This document shows positions 1 through 10,569 of a stretch of 64,000 nt of DNA, one piece after another (the first letter of the stretch is position 1; each line of letters begins with the position of its first letter). The notes beneath the pieces were generated by a model that had not been told where the DNA came from, did not search any database, and worked only from the letters and a program-made list of their open reading frames with translations. A program made the translations under genes and the position numbers. Origin of the DNA: Chionoecetes opilio (lineage: Eukaryota; Arthropoda; Malacostraca; Decapoda; Majidae); the NCBI GenBank assembly GCA_016584305.1, contig JACEEZ010019117.1, forward strand, positions 312,503 to 376,502, written 5' to 3'.

Positions 1-978
1 GTGCCATGCGTACTTCAGCATGAAGTACGCATGGCACTCTATAATCATCGTCAGCACTCTAATTGTCAGCACTCTATAATCAGCACTCTAATCGTCAGCA
101 CTGTATAATCATCTGTGCTGCACCACTAGAAGCTCAGCCTTCATCCATGACCACTGATTGTTGGACTTTTGTCTTTTCGGACATCTCTCATCAGTTTGGT
201 ACACTATGAAGCATGTTTTCTTCACGAATTGACTGCTTTTCTTACCTTGCCATCAGTGACATAATCTAACCTTTATCTGTATGTCTTTTATTTTTTTCAT
301 TTTTTCCAAACCATTTGGCATTTCCCTAAACTATTTAGGTGGTGCACAGCAAAAGACTTTCTAGTTTCTGTTCATTGCTTTCATACCACATATATTTCTC
401 AGAAGTCCCTCATATTGACTGGAAGGGAAAAAAATATTACCCTGCTTTTCCATGGACACAATCTTTACTTATCAGTCATTTCATTCCAGTCTTAGCATCT
501 GTGCATACACTCATATTTACCTTACAGATGGACTTCTGATAGAAATGTATTTATTTGATCTGATCGAATGTGTTGTTTTGATTTCTTTGTGTGTACCTCA
601 TCTAAGTATTTCACCTTACCTGCTCCACACAACTCAATTGCGTGTATCATTTTCTTATTAATATATGCAAAATGTTGTTCTATCTTGTATGCCATGTACT
701 TTTCAAATGTTTCTAAGATATCAAGAATCTTAAGGGAAAGAAAGGGATTTTCACTTTCATGAAATATCTTCTGAGCACTGCATTCTCAGTCCAAACTGAA
801 TGATGACATATTGAATCTAAAGACTAATAGGTACATTATCACTACTCTACTTCATTCTGGTAATTTTAACTGCATGAATTGTTTTCTCTTTCGTAGTACG
901 TATGTGTATTTTTATGATGTGAGAATTAAAAACAAGCTTAGTTACAATTAATGCTTAATATACTCTTTCTGTTTGCAG
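1..978 (+). other. Intron of the B56 gene, with an inverted repeat at the left edge
   Basis: No coding exon is recognised here. Bases 1-37 form a perfect hairpin, followed to about 115 by short degenerate repeats of a cagcactctaat unit. The remainder is AT-rich intron leading to the acceptor (tttgcag) at 972-978. The short ORFs at 339-762 look like chance. Confidence 0.6.
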
Positions 979-1038
979 GTTCATTTATGAAACGGAGCAT
1001 CATAATGGTGTGGCAGAGTTATTAGAAATTTTAGGAAG
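979..1038 (+). CDS. PPP2R5: B56 exon a (RFIYETEHHNG segment)
   Basis: This 60-bp exon starts after a cag acceptor and ends at gtaaga. It encodes FIYETEHHNG followed by VAELLEILG, one of the best conserved B56 segments (human has GIAELLEILG). The first base completes an Arg codon from the unseen upstream exon. The last two bases (AG) begin a Ser codon completed by the next exon. The segment lies in the HEAT-repeat core. Confidence 0.93.
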
Positions 1039-1534
1039 GTAAGACATTGTTGCAGCCCTTGTACATTGTTATTGTGGTCACTTTGGATTTGTGTTTTTGA
1101 GGGAATGAAAAGTGTTCAAAGTGAAAACTCATTTAGAAAAGTGTGAGTGGCATACATTTGAGTAAACAAAAAAAAGGTATTTGTACATTCATGCCTCATG
1201 AACTTGTTTTACAATTAATATGAATGTTTTGTTAATTTGATTAACAGGAAAATTACACATTTAGTACATCATGGTGTACTTTAAAAATGCTTTCCAATTT
1301 TTTTCCCTTTTGAAAAGTTGCAATTATAAATTGACTGGTTGACATTTTGTGGCAGAAATATAATTAACTTTTCATATAAGATATGAGACTTAAATAACAG
1401 TAGAAATAGTGTGTGTGTGTGGGTGCTCACACAAAGCACATGTGTTCGTGACAAAAAAATGTGTAAAGAATGTACTTATGCTATTGCGTCATTAGTACTT
1501 CTGTCCTATAATAAAAGCTTTACCTTCCTTCCAG
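1039..1534 (+). other. B56 intron
   Basis: AT-rich intron of 496 bp with a short (GT)n run near 1411. It begins gtaaga and ends ttccag. Nothing else is recognised. Confidence 0.85.
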
Positions 1535-1748
1535 TATCATCAATGGGTTTGCATTACCTTTGAAAGAAGAGCACAAAGTGTTCCTCTTGAAGGTGTTGCT
1601 ACCCCTCCACAAAGTCAAGTCCCTGAGTGTCTACCACCCCCAGTTGGCTTACTGTGTTGTTCAGTTCCTGGAAAAGGATCCCTCATTAACTGAACCTGTC
1701 ATTATCACCTTGCTCAAGCTGTGGCCTAAAGTTCATAGCCCTAAAGAG
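1535..1748 (+). CDS. PPP2R5: B56 exon b ([20 protein letters not shown] segment)
   Basis: The exon encodes [15 protein letters not shown], then the block with [30 protein letters not shown] and [13 protein letters not shown]. This is nearly identical to animal B56 proteins. In known structures this part of the solenoid forms central HEAT repeats next to the LxxIxE-binding groove. The donor is gtcagt and the exon ends on a complete GAG codon. The match is continuous and has no stop or frameshift. Confidence 0.95.
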
Positions 1749-2307
1749 GTCAGTGTCTCTTAAAATTCTTAAGAAATATGGGGGGTATATACTATATATA
1801 GTATATACATATATATTAATACTTTTTATTGATACACACAATTCTATTTCTGAAGTACTTCAATCTCTTGTGTTGTCACCAAAGTGCACTTCAATCATCA
1901 CGGCAACACTTAAGTATAGATATACAACAGTGAATGAAATGAAAGATATCTCTTTACTCAAGCTCAAAAGTGTAGTGCTAATAAAGGCTTTGAAATTTTT
2001 TGAAGTGTATTTTGAAATAAATCTAAGATATTGTAATGAGGAATTGATACTCTGTTACTCCAAGCTCTTAATTGTGTCACGTATAAATTATGTAGTGTAG
2101 GTTCATCAAATTTATCTTCTATGTTTATGTAAAATTTGAGTAATTTTGGCATTATTTATATTGTTTTGTATGGGGAAAAAAACTTTTGTTTGAAAATTTA
2201 AATTTGAATTAATTTAAATGAATTTACATCATTTTCAGAGATTAGCTGTCAATGACTTTATGTACTTGGTAGGCTACATCATGTTTCAATCTTCTTCTTT
2301 TTCACAG

Positions 2308-2427
2308 GTGATGTTTTTAAACGAGCTTGAAGAGATCTTAGATGTCATTGAACCCAATGAATTTGTGAAGGTGGTAGTCCCATTGTTTCGCCAGCTGGCC
2401 AAATGTGTATCATCACCACACTTTCAG
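2308..2427 (+). CDS. PPP2R5: B56 exon c ([16 protein letters not shown] segment)
   Basis: The exon has exactly 40 codons between ttcacag and gtgcag. It encodes [19 protein letters not shown] and ends [11 protein letters not shown]. It joins in phase with the preceding exon (SPKE|VMFL), which is how the protein reads in other animals. A helix-turn-helix of the HEAT solenoid is inferred from family structures. Confidence 0.95.
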
Positions 2428-2850
2428 GTGCAGTACTATGTTTATCTGTTTTGAGTATGTATTTGTAAGTCTTTTATTCTTTATTTTTTGTGGGAGGGAG
2501 AAAGAGTTAAAGGATTGTTGTTCTTTATCTGAACATATCTTTTTGTAACTATTAAAATCAGACGTCCATGTATGTTTTAGAGGAAATTAGTAACACCAAG
2601 ACAGTTTAGATCTAGAGAAGGATCATGTTTTGGCATTTTTAAGTGTTTTGGATAATGTACCAGAGAGGGATGGTTGGGTAACGCTTGCATTAGTAAGATG
2701 GGCAGACCCTGTAAAGTAGACAGTAAGAAATTGTAGAAAGGGAGGTGGACTTATTTAGTACGGGAGGTGTCGGGAGGCTATCAGTTTTTGCCAACGTGTG
2801 AAACTCCAACCACACTTACATGGCAATCAATTCAAATTAAGCAAATAGTA

Positions 2851-3535
2851 CAGACAACCCTCGTATCAACGGACCCCACTGCTATGGATTTTTGATGCAA
2901 CGGACAAACTCCGCAGACCTGAATGTCTGGACTGATACTTTAAAACTCGCGAAAGAAGCATACCGAGACTGGTAGTTCAGTAAGTGTCCACTAGTCGGCG
3001 CGCACAATAGTTGTTTTCAAGTGTCAGATAAGCTTTGGTCGCCAGGGACTTGCTGTGTTTTTGCCTGTTTTTCGGTGTTTTTTATGCTTATTTGTAATTG
3101 TTCAGTGCAGTGAATTAATTATGGCATCGAAAGAGAAGGGAAGTGGTAAAAGAAAGGGTGTGAATCTAAGTTTTGCAGAGAAATTTGAGCTTATTAAGAA
3201 GGTGAAATCTGGTGTTTCTGTCGCCCGCGTGTGTGACGATTATGTAGTAAAGAAACAAACAGTGAGTGATAATTGCTAGTCTAAGGACGAACTCAAAGAA
3301 TATGCTGTGAAATTGAATGTTGGTGCGAGTTAGGATAGGAAAGGAGTAATATACTGTCAAAAATACATGTGTATATTGGTAACATATGTGTACATGGGTA
3401 GCACATTGCATGGACCTTAGTGCTGTGTTCTTCCTATATTTTCACACCCCGGGAAAATACCCTTGCACTAACGGGCAATTGGCTCTGTTGGACCACTTCT
3501 CCCCCCTTTTAGTCTATTGATGTGAGGATTGTCTG
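2851..3535 (+). mobile_element. pogo/Tigger-like DNA transposon remnant
   Basis: The element begins CAGACAACCCTCGTATCAAC and ends with an imperfect inverse of the same sequence. Both ends are flanked by TA (2849-2850 and 3536-3537), the expected Tc1/mariner/pogo target duplication. Inside is the N-terminal DNA-binding part of a CENP-B/Tigger-type transposase (3121-3279). At 685 bp it is far shorter than a full pogo-type element, so it is an internally deleted copy. It sits in sense orientation within a B56 intron. Confidence 0.85.
3121..3279 (+). pseudogene. Tigger/CENP-B-type transposase N-terminal fragment
   Basis: From the ATG at 3121 the reading is 52 codons. It contains KRKGVNLSFAEKFELIKKV, then SGVSVARVCDDY and QTVSD, the helix-turn-helix pattern of the CENP-B N-terminal domain. 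A TAG at 3277 ends it, yet the same frame continues with SKDELKEYAVK, so the stop interrupts a formerly longer frame. The DDE catalytic domain is absent. It cannot be an active transposase. Confidence 0.8.
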
Positions 3536-3900
3536 TATATTTTAGAAGCGGATCTGCTGAGGATATTCTAATCATTTGATGTGTATATGAACATGATCTG
3601 CAAGAGCTGGTCAATATGACCAACACTGTGCATTGCATGAATACATTGCAGGATACATTTTGCTTACACGTGGTTTAACTGAAGAATAAATAGGTGTCTA
3701 CTATAAGAAAAAGTAGTTATATAATCACTGTAAAATCATGGAATGACCATCTGTTTTGTAAAATATTTTTGTGAAAGGTTTTTTTCCATAACAGGGAAGA
3801 TAAAAATGGCCATCTTTTAGACAGCACTGTTTTGTTGTAATTTTGTAATTGTAAAACTTTACATACAGATGATAATGTTAAACATTTGTTATTATTTCAG

Positions 3901-4028
3901 GTTGCAGAGAGAGCTCTCTACTACTGGAATAATGAGTATATTTTGTCCCTAATAAGTGACAATGCGCAAATAATTCTGCCCATCATGTTTCCTGCTTTAT
4001 ATAAGAACTCCAAGTCCCACTGGAACAA
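3901..4028 (+). CDS. PPP2R5: B56 exon d ([13 protein letters not shown] segment)
   Basis: The exon follows attatttcag and encodes [20 protein letters not shown], then [19 protein letters not shown]. This is a strong match to the B56 consensus. The exon ends with AA of a Lys codon at the donor gtgtgt, and the next exon supplies the G. An AAG/tg split would leave no GT donor. Confidence 0.94.
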
Positions 4029-4074
4029 GTGTGTATTCAGCCTTTGACACAATGATAATATACAAGTATATTGA

Positions 4075-4239
<165 letters not shown>

Positions 4240-4383
4240 TAAGTTTTTACCTACTCAGTACTTATTAAGAAGTGATGTACTCTTCAGAGCAGTGATAGAT
4301 TGTAACAGGATATATGGTACTCCTACCCTCTAATTATTTGTCCATATATTTATTTATTTACTTATTTATTTCTTCACCAACAG

Positions 4384-4579
4384 AGAGAAAGAAAAAATGA
4401 GGGACCGAGAAGAGGCATGGCAACATATTAAAGATTTAGCTGTAAAGAATCCATTATTCGATAAGTATTCCAGTGAGAGTAATAATATCTTCAGCCCTCA
4501 CTCCATCTTCATGGTATCACCACAAGATGATAATGATATTGACTTCAATTCAGAAAATAATGGCAGTGATAACACTGAG
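4384..4579 (+). CDS. PPP2R5: B56 exon f (KEREEAW-like helix and variable linker)
   Basis: The exon begins with the basic/acidic helix KEKEKMRDREEAW, equivalent to the KMKEREEAW helix of B56 gamma. It then runs into a low-conservation linker rich in Ser, Asn and Asp (ending NSENNGSDNTE). The donor gtaagt follows a complete codon, so the next exon must start in phase 0. The terminal exon at 14641 does. Confidence 0.9.
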
Positions 4580-4870
4580 GTAAGTACAGACTTCTGCTGT
4601 TACTAGAGATACACTTGATATTATTATTATTATTATTATTATTTTTATTTGTTTTTGTACATCAAAAGGGACTGACCACATGCAGGAAAACAACAACAAC
4701 AAATAGCCCACTTTGATGTTAGTCCCCATAAATCAGATAGGAAGAGACAGTAAAGAGGAAGGGCCTATTTAGTTTGGTAAGTGTCTTGATATTTTTCTCT
4801 TGAAAAAAATGAAGTCGAAGAAAGGTGGAAAAACAGAAAAGGAAGAGAGTTTCAGAGTTTACCAGTGAAA

Positions 4871-5660
4871 GGGATGAAACTGTGATGATACTGGATAACT
4901 CTTGCATTAGTAAGATAGACAGAATAGGGATGAAACTGTGATGATACTGGATAACTCTTGCATTAGTAAGATAGACAGAATAGGGATGAAACAGTGATGA
5001 CACTGGATAACTCCTGCATTAGTAAGATAGACAGAATAGGGATGAAACAGTGATGACACTGGATAACTCTTGCATTAGTAAGATAGACAGAATAGGGATG
5101 AAACAGTGATGACACTGGATAACTCTTGCATTAGTAAGATAGACAGAATAGGGATGAAACAGTGATGATACTGGATAACTCTTGCATTAGTAAGATAGAC
5201 AGAATAGGGATGAAACAGTGATGATACTGGATAACTCTTGCATTAGTAAGATAGACAGAATAGGGATGAAACAGTGATGACACTGGATAACTCTTGCATT
5301 AGTAAGATAGACAGAATAGGGATGAAACAGTGATGATACTGGATAACTCTTGCATTAGTAAGATAGACAGAATAGGGATGAAACAGTGATGACACTGGAT
5401 AACTCTTGCATTAGTAAGATAGACAGAATAGGGATGAAACAGTGATGACACTGGATAACTCTTGCATTAGTAAGATAGACAGAATAGGGATGAAACAGTG
5501 ATGATACTGGATAACTCTTGCATTAGTAAGATAGACAGAATAGGGATGAAACAGTGATGATACTGGATAACTCTTGCATTAGTAAGATAGACAGAATAGG
5601 GATGAAATAGTGATGATACTGGATAACTCTTGCATTGGTAAGATAGACAGAATAGGGATG
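4871..5660. repeat. Minisatellite, 56-bp unit, about 14 copies
   Basis: The unit starts gggatgaaac and repeats every 56 bp (4871, 4927 and so on to 5655). Copies differ at only a few sites, for example gatgata versus gatgaca. The array lies in the final B56 intron. The near-uniform copies imply recent expansion or homogenisation. It is not a CRISPR array: there are no unique spacers and the host is eukaryotic. Confidence 0.97.
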
Positions 5661-6423
5661 CGAATGAATAGAAAGTTGTGCAGCGAGGCTGCGGGAGAGG
5701 GGGGGGAGGCATGAAGTTAGCAAGTTCAGAAGAGCAGTGAGCATGACATTAATGATAGAAGATAGCAAGAGAAGCAACAACGCGGCGATGATTGAAATTG
5801 AAGACAGTCAGTCAGTCAGAGGAAGAGAGTTGATGAGACGAAGAGCTTTTGACTCAATTTTGTTTAAGAGAGCCGTATGAGTGGATCGTCCCCAAACATG
5901 AGATGTGTACTCCATACATAGGCAGAGCAAGCATCTGAGAGGGAGAAAAAAATTTAGGCAGATGCCTCAGAACACCAAACTTCATAGAAGCTGACTTAAC
6001 AAGAGAATAATGAGATGTGAAACTTTTTGTTTAAGATGTGTGTCATTGAAGAAGGGATAGTTGTCTGGAAGATTGCATCAAGTAGATGTGTAAAGAAATT
6101 GAGTTGTTTAGACATTGAAGAAATCAAGGTTTGCGGTGTCCTATACCTTCTGATCAGGCAGTGAAGATCACTGCAGCATCTCTTCATGAATTACCCCCCT
6201 CCCCCATTTCCAGGCCCGCTGTCACTGTGGAGGGTGTTTTGGGCCCGGGGACTGTGGCCCAATACCCGGGAGGAGGCCTCCTGGTAACTCCCTTGGCTTC
6301 GGGCCTCTGTCCTCTGTCTGACTAATTTTGCCTGGTTTTTCCAGTCTTCCTTCTTTTTTCCCCTCCTTCCCTCTATCTCTCCTCTTCTGCCTCCTCCTAT
6401 CCCCCTTTTCTCCTAAGGTGTGT

Positions 6424-6607
6424 GTGGACCCATCAGGGGGGCTCGGTTGGTAGAGGCGTGGGCTCGCATGCAGCGTCCCTGCGTTCGATCCCACCAGGTT
6501 CCCACCAGGTTCATCCTGGCGTGGTGGCACTTTGTATAGTCAATAACCTTTTCGTTGGTACGTACTTGCAAAGTGTCTAGATAGGATCAAAGTATCTTAT
6601 ATCTTAT
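6424..6607 (+). mobile_element. tRNA-derived SINE (family 1) with target duplication
   Basis: The element has a pol III A-box-like segment (GGTTGGTAGAGG) and a B box (GTTCGATCCC), then a body ending in repeated ttatc. It is flanked by a 12-bp duplication CCTAAGGTGTGT (6412-6423 and 6608-6619), the mark of LINE-mediated insertion. A related copy is at 12290-12469, sharing the body words ctttgtatagtcaataacc and cttgcaaagtgtctagatag. Confidence 0.85.
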
Positions 6608-6832
6608 CCTAAGGTGTGTCTCCTTTCTCCTGAAGGGATATGAGGCTGGCTTCGGACCAGTTGTAAACGGCCTCAGGCAAACACCCTACACACAAGATAG
6701 GAAAGCTGAGGCTCTAGCCTAAGCATAATATGTGATGTCTAACACGAGCGCCATCTGTTGTCGTCCAATGTAACTGATGATTGAGGCGGGTATTCAAATC
6801 CAATAATTCCTTCCTCTGTCATCACGATAAAT

Positions 6833-7134
6833 AAGGTAAAGGTAAAGATGGGGGCCTATGCTTTGCTGCGCGTTGCCTCGGTGCTCATATCCGTCGCATT
6901 ACCTCTTGAGCCTGTGGTGGGTGACAACCCGCTACCCCGGGACACAGGGCTAGTGTGACATCCAGGTTACCAGAGTTACCTTCCCCAGGTTTCCCCAGGT
7001 ACCCATATATCGACCAACCCCGAAAGGAAGGATGAACAGCTGACTAGGCTGGCCGCCGACTGCCCTGGCCCTGATTTGAACGAGGGCCAGCAGATTCGTA
7101 GCTTGGCACGTTAGCCACTGCACCACGGAGACGA
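6833..7134 (-). mobile_element. tRNA-derived SINE (family 2), reverse orientation
   Basis: Read on the minus strand this is a tRNA-like head (CTCCGTGGTGCAGTGGCTAA, then a B-box-like segment) with a body containing cctggggaaacctgggg. It is the same family as the intact plus-strand copy at 63219-63519. Imperfect 13-bp flanks (catcacgataaat and catcatgattaat) fit a target duplication. A truncated head of the same family lies at 7231-7296, also on the minus strand. Confidence 0.8.
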
Positions 7135-7230
7135 CATCATGATTAATGCTCTATGTATTTCTAGCACACATACACACATACATAATCAGACGTCATAACA
7201 CTCTTATATATTGATATAATTATATAACTG

Positions 7231-7296
7231 GCCGGGATTCCTATCCGGGCCCGGAGATCCGCAGCTAGGCATGCTAACCACTGCACCACGGAGGTG
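7231..7296 (-). mobile_element. Truncated tRNA-derived SINE head (family 2)
   Basis: The minus strand begins CACCTCCGTGGTGCAGTGGT and continues through a B-box-like region. Only the tRNA-like head remains. It stops just before the TA-flanked element at 7309. Confidence 0.6.
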
Positions 7297-7308
7297 TTTA
7301 TGTATATA

Positions 7309-8245
7309 CACACAACCCTTGTTTTCCCGGACCTCCATTTCCCGGATATCGGATTTGCCGGTCAAAATCTGAGGTCCGGGGACATGTCAGAGTCCCGGAC
7401 AAATGCCTCCGCGCCCGCGCCTCCCGCCAGGTGGCAGCATGATCAGCGGTCGTATTGTTTACATTTGGGCACAAGACACTCACGGTTCACCTGCACCGCC
7501 TCCGTCAGTCCCCTGACCCCCACTGCCCCTGGTGCAGGAACGTCTCTGAGACTATTGAACACTTTCTGCTGCAGTGTCCGCGCTTCCACTCCCACCGTGT
7601 AGTGCTACGCTCTCAACTCCTCACCCTAAACGTCGCCACCTTTGACCTGCCCACGCTGCTGGCGGCGGCCGGCCTCCAGCATGCTCAGCGGTCGTATTGT
7701 TTACATTTGGGCACACGACACTCACAGTTCACCTGCACCGCCTCCGTCAGTCCCCTGACCCCCACTGCCCCTGGTGCAGGAACGTCTCTGAGACTATTGA
7801 ACACTTTCTGCTGCAGTGTCCGTGCTTCCACTCCCACCGTGTAATGCTATGCTCTCAACTCCTCACCCTGAACGTCGCCACCTGTGACCTGCCCACCCTG
7901 CTGGCGGCGGCTGACGTCCACCCCTCCCGGCAACACGCTGTCATCCGCCTCACCTGTGCCTTCCTGAGGAAGACAGGTCAACTACAGCACCTGTGATAGC
8001 ATCATAGGACATCACCAGGGCTCATAGTGTTCCCCAAGGGATCCTCACAGCCCTAAAAACAACAACAGAGTGACGTAAAAGTCCGCGGCGGGGTAGTTGA
8101 TATTGGCGGTTGCCGGACAGTAAATACGAGAGTAGGATAAACGTCCGGGGGTGGGTAATGGCCTCGGACTGTTGCGATTCCCGGACGCTTGCGGTTCCCG
8201 GACCAGTGCTCCCCCCTATTAGTCCGGGAAAACGAGGGTTGTGTG
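7309..8245 (+). mobile_element. TA-flanked pogo-like element carrying a retrotransposon-derived module
   Basis: The terminal inverted repeats are CACACAACCCTTGTTTTCCC at the left and its near-perfect inverse at the right (one mismatch over about 24 bp). TA flanks both ends (7307-7308 and 8246-8247). No transposase is present. The interior holds two tandem copies of a segment of about 242 bp that encode the C-terminal cysteine/histidine motif of a non-LTR reverse transcriptase. The right-hand TA is at the same time the left TA of the next element. A relative of this element is at 53419-53815. Confidence 0.85.
7455..7996 (+). pseudogene. Non-LTR retrotransposon C-terminal zf-RVT fragment, tandemly duplicated
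   Basis: Two consecutive copies (from about 7435 and from about 7677) encode HLHRLRQSPDPHCPWC followed by TIEHFLLQCPRFHSHR. This CPxC...HFLLxC pattern is the zinc-binding region found at the end of many I/Jockey-type reverse transcriptases. The second copy continues to RLTCAFLRKTGQLQHL and a stop, presumably the authentic C-terminus. The polymerase core is absent. The fragment lies inside a DNA element, so it was captured or co-inserted. Confidence 0.75.
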
Positions 8246-8392
8246 TACAGGAAAATACCTTTTATCCGGATATATCCGGACTTCCGGGTAGCCGGTTAAT
8301 GGAAAAGTCCGGTTAATGGGTAAGTATACATACGAAAGATGCATTTACTAAAAATAAACATAATATTGTATGATTGTTTGTATTGTATGACA

Positions 8393-8646
8393 CACACACA
8401 CACACATACCACCCAACACACACACCCACACATACCACCCAACACACACACACACACATACCACCCAACACACACACACACACATACCACCCAACACACA
8501 CACCCACACATACCACCCAACACACACACCCACACATACCACCCAAACACACACACACCACATACCACCCAACACACACACCCACACATACCACCCAACA
8601 CACACACACACACATACCACCCAACACACACACCCACACATACCAC
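8393..8646. repeat. CA-rich minisatellite, 26-bp unit (array 1)
   Basis: The unit acccaacacacacacccaca plus catacc repeats with a 26-bp period (8411, 8437 and on), about ten copies with small changes. Long open frames on both strands here are products of the low-complexity repeat, not genes. Confidence 0.95.
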
Positions 8647-9547
8647 CTGTGAAAGTTTTGATTTTTACTGGGGGTTTTAAGTACTTAGACTTCACTTACC
8701 TCTCAATAATTAAATCACCTTCGGGTTCTTTGTTTGACTCACTATGAAGCTATCAGTCCAGGACTACATACAGGGTAAACAATAAACACTTGGTAAACAC
8801 CTTATCTAGTTTATTTACAAGATCTACACATAACAAAAATAGCACCCCCCAACACAAGATTCATCCACTCAATCACGCCCTAAATATCTTCCCTACATAT
8901 GCCTATGATAGCCTACCGCTTCTGGTTATCTGGCTGGGGAATAGATATAAGGGGTTATGGATTATGATTATAAGAACCTGTAGCCTCGAGCCTGTGGTCC
9001 TCGTCGCGCACACACCGTGGTCGACTTCCTGTCTAGCGACTCGCTCCTTGCTCCCAGCTTGCGTCTGCCTCTACCAAGCCCTCCTTCTCCTCGCGGTATG
9101 ACTCGCCCTGCGTCGTTAGCAGGAACAAGCTCCAGACACGCGGGGAACTGGAAGGAGGTGGCGAGAGGTCCAGAAGACGTCCTCGGCTGGGGGAGGTGTA
9201 GTCGTGGCCGTGAACTGTAACAGAGTGAGCGACCCAGGCCGACCTGGATCCTCCAAGATGGCGGCTGGTGGCGCGTTGCCACTTCGGCTCATCTAAACAT
9301 ATTTTCTATACCCTGTTTCTATTATGCATGCCTGAATTCCTATCAGCCACCACATGCAATTTACTTCGGGTGTCTCTGCTAGCGCACCCTGCTACTCGTG
9401 GGGAGGCAACTATGAGCCTAAAACCCCTCCCACAGACTGGAATCCTTTCCCGCCACCAGAAAAACATTAATGGCATCCGCCAGCGGGGACAACAGCCTGG
9501 CGCCAAGCGCAAATATGGGGACTGAATGCATATAAAATGTCTAGCCA
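8647..9547. other. Unassigned sequence between the two minisatellites
   Basis: This 0.9 kb lies inside the element at 8248-10151. It has a GC-rich part at 8960-9290 and no recognisable protein. The short ORFs on both strands here look like chance. Confidence 0.5.
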
Positions 9548-9895
9548 TTACACCACCCAACACACACACCCACACATACCCCCCAACACACACACACACA
9601 CATACCACCCAACACACACACCCACACATACCACCCAACACACACACACACACATACCACCCAACCACACACACCCACACATACCACCCAACACACACAC
9701 ACACACATACCACCCAACACACACACACACACATACCACCCAACACACACACACACACATACCACCCAACACACACACCCACACATACCACCCAACACAC
9801 ACACACACACATACACACACATACACGGGTGGTATGTGTGGGTGGGTGTGTTGGGTGGTATGTGTGGGTGTGTGTTGGGTGGTATGTGGGATGAC
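9548..9895. repeat. CA-rich minisatellite (array 2) with an inverted tail
   Basis: The same 26-bp unit as array 1, in the same orientation up to about 9825. From 9826 to 9895 the complementary strand version (gggtggtatgtgtgggtg) appears, so the end of the array is an inverted repeat of the array itself and could fold back. Confidence 0.92.
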
Positions 9896-10170
9896 TCAAA
9901 ATACCACTCCGGTCGTCGGGTAGCACTGACCTTGCCCACGGACTGATAAACACTGAATTATCATAGCGCATGGCGCATTATGGCGGGAATAAACAGGTGG
10001 CGATAGGTGGCGCTCACGTCTACGGCGGCAAAATTAAAAGTTAAATATTTCGTTACTTTTTTATTTTTTAATACTATTTACTTACCTGCCACAAATTCCG
10101 GTTATTGGGTTATTCCGGTTGTTGGGTATCCGGATAAAAGGTATTTTCCTGTATTAAGACGAATGATATA

Positions 10171-10569
10171 CAATAGAAACTCTATAACAGAATCATTCAG
10201 CCAACCCCCTTTCTGTTACAGGGAATTTTCCGCTATAGAGAGTTTGCCAGAACCCATTGCTACAGCACCAATTTTCGTTTATTGTGTGAGTTTCGGTGTG
10301 CTCTGAAGCCTACACACAGTTGCTACAACACTGTAAACACCTTTCTAGGCATAAAATAAAGCAGTACAAATACGTATATGATAGTATAATATATATATTG
10401 ATGGTGAAAACTCACCTCTAAATTTGAAGGGTCTGCACTTCTTTGCAGAATTATGCCTGGCATAGGTAGCCATTCAGGCTTCTAATGGAAAATTGTTCTC
10501 CATTACAGAATTTTCAAAACGGAATGGATTTTTCGCTATAGAGAATGAAGCTATAGGGAGTTTCCACAG
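10171..10569 (+). mobile_element. TA-flanked MITE (AATAGAAACTCTATA ends)
   Basis: The left end is CAATAGAAACTCTATAAC; the inverse of the right end is CTGTGGAAACTCCCTATAGC. TA is at 10169-10170 and 10570-10571. The 399-bp element has no coding capacity. Internal words (cgctatagagaatg, gctatagagagtttg) are repeated in inverse near both ends. Confidence 0.7.

Larger units (their letters stand above)
2428..3900 (+). other. B56 intron carrying a pogo-like element
   Basis: Intron of 1473 bp. It contains a TA-flanked DNA transposon remnant at 2851-3535. A fragment at about 2665-2705 resembles the unit of the 56-bp minisatellite found further downstream. The rest is AT-rich with no recognised content. 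Confidence 0.8.
8248..10151 (+). mobile_element. TA-flanked element with two CA-rich minisatellites
   Basis: The left end CAGGAAAATACCTTTTATCC and its inverse at the right end (ending 10151) form terminal repeats, with TA at 8246-8247 and 10152-10153. Inside, the subterminal parts near 8300 and 10090 are also inverse (ccggttaatgg-like words). The middle contains two arrays of a 26-bp CA-rich unit separated by about 0.9 kb of sequence with no recognised coding. No transposase was seen, so it is non-autonomous. Confidence 0.8.

Noticed and set aside
4871..5660. CRISPR-like regular array
   Set aside because: Tandem repeats with no unique spacers in a eukaryotic intron.
8296..8695. Long open frames of VCVCVG/THTHTH type on both strands
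   Set aside because: Pure products of the CA-rich 26-bp minisatellite; no start context, composition or motif of a real gene.
9306..9971. A 221-codon minus-strand frame
   Set aside because: Its length comes mostly from the second CA-rich array; the flanking parts have no recognisable domain.
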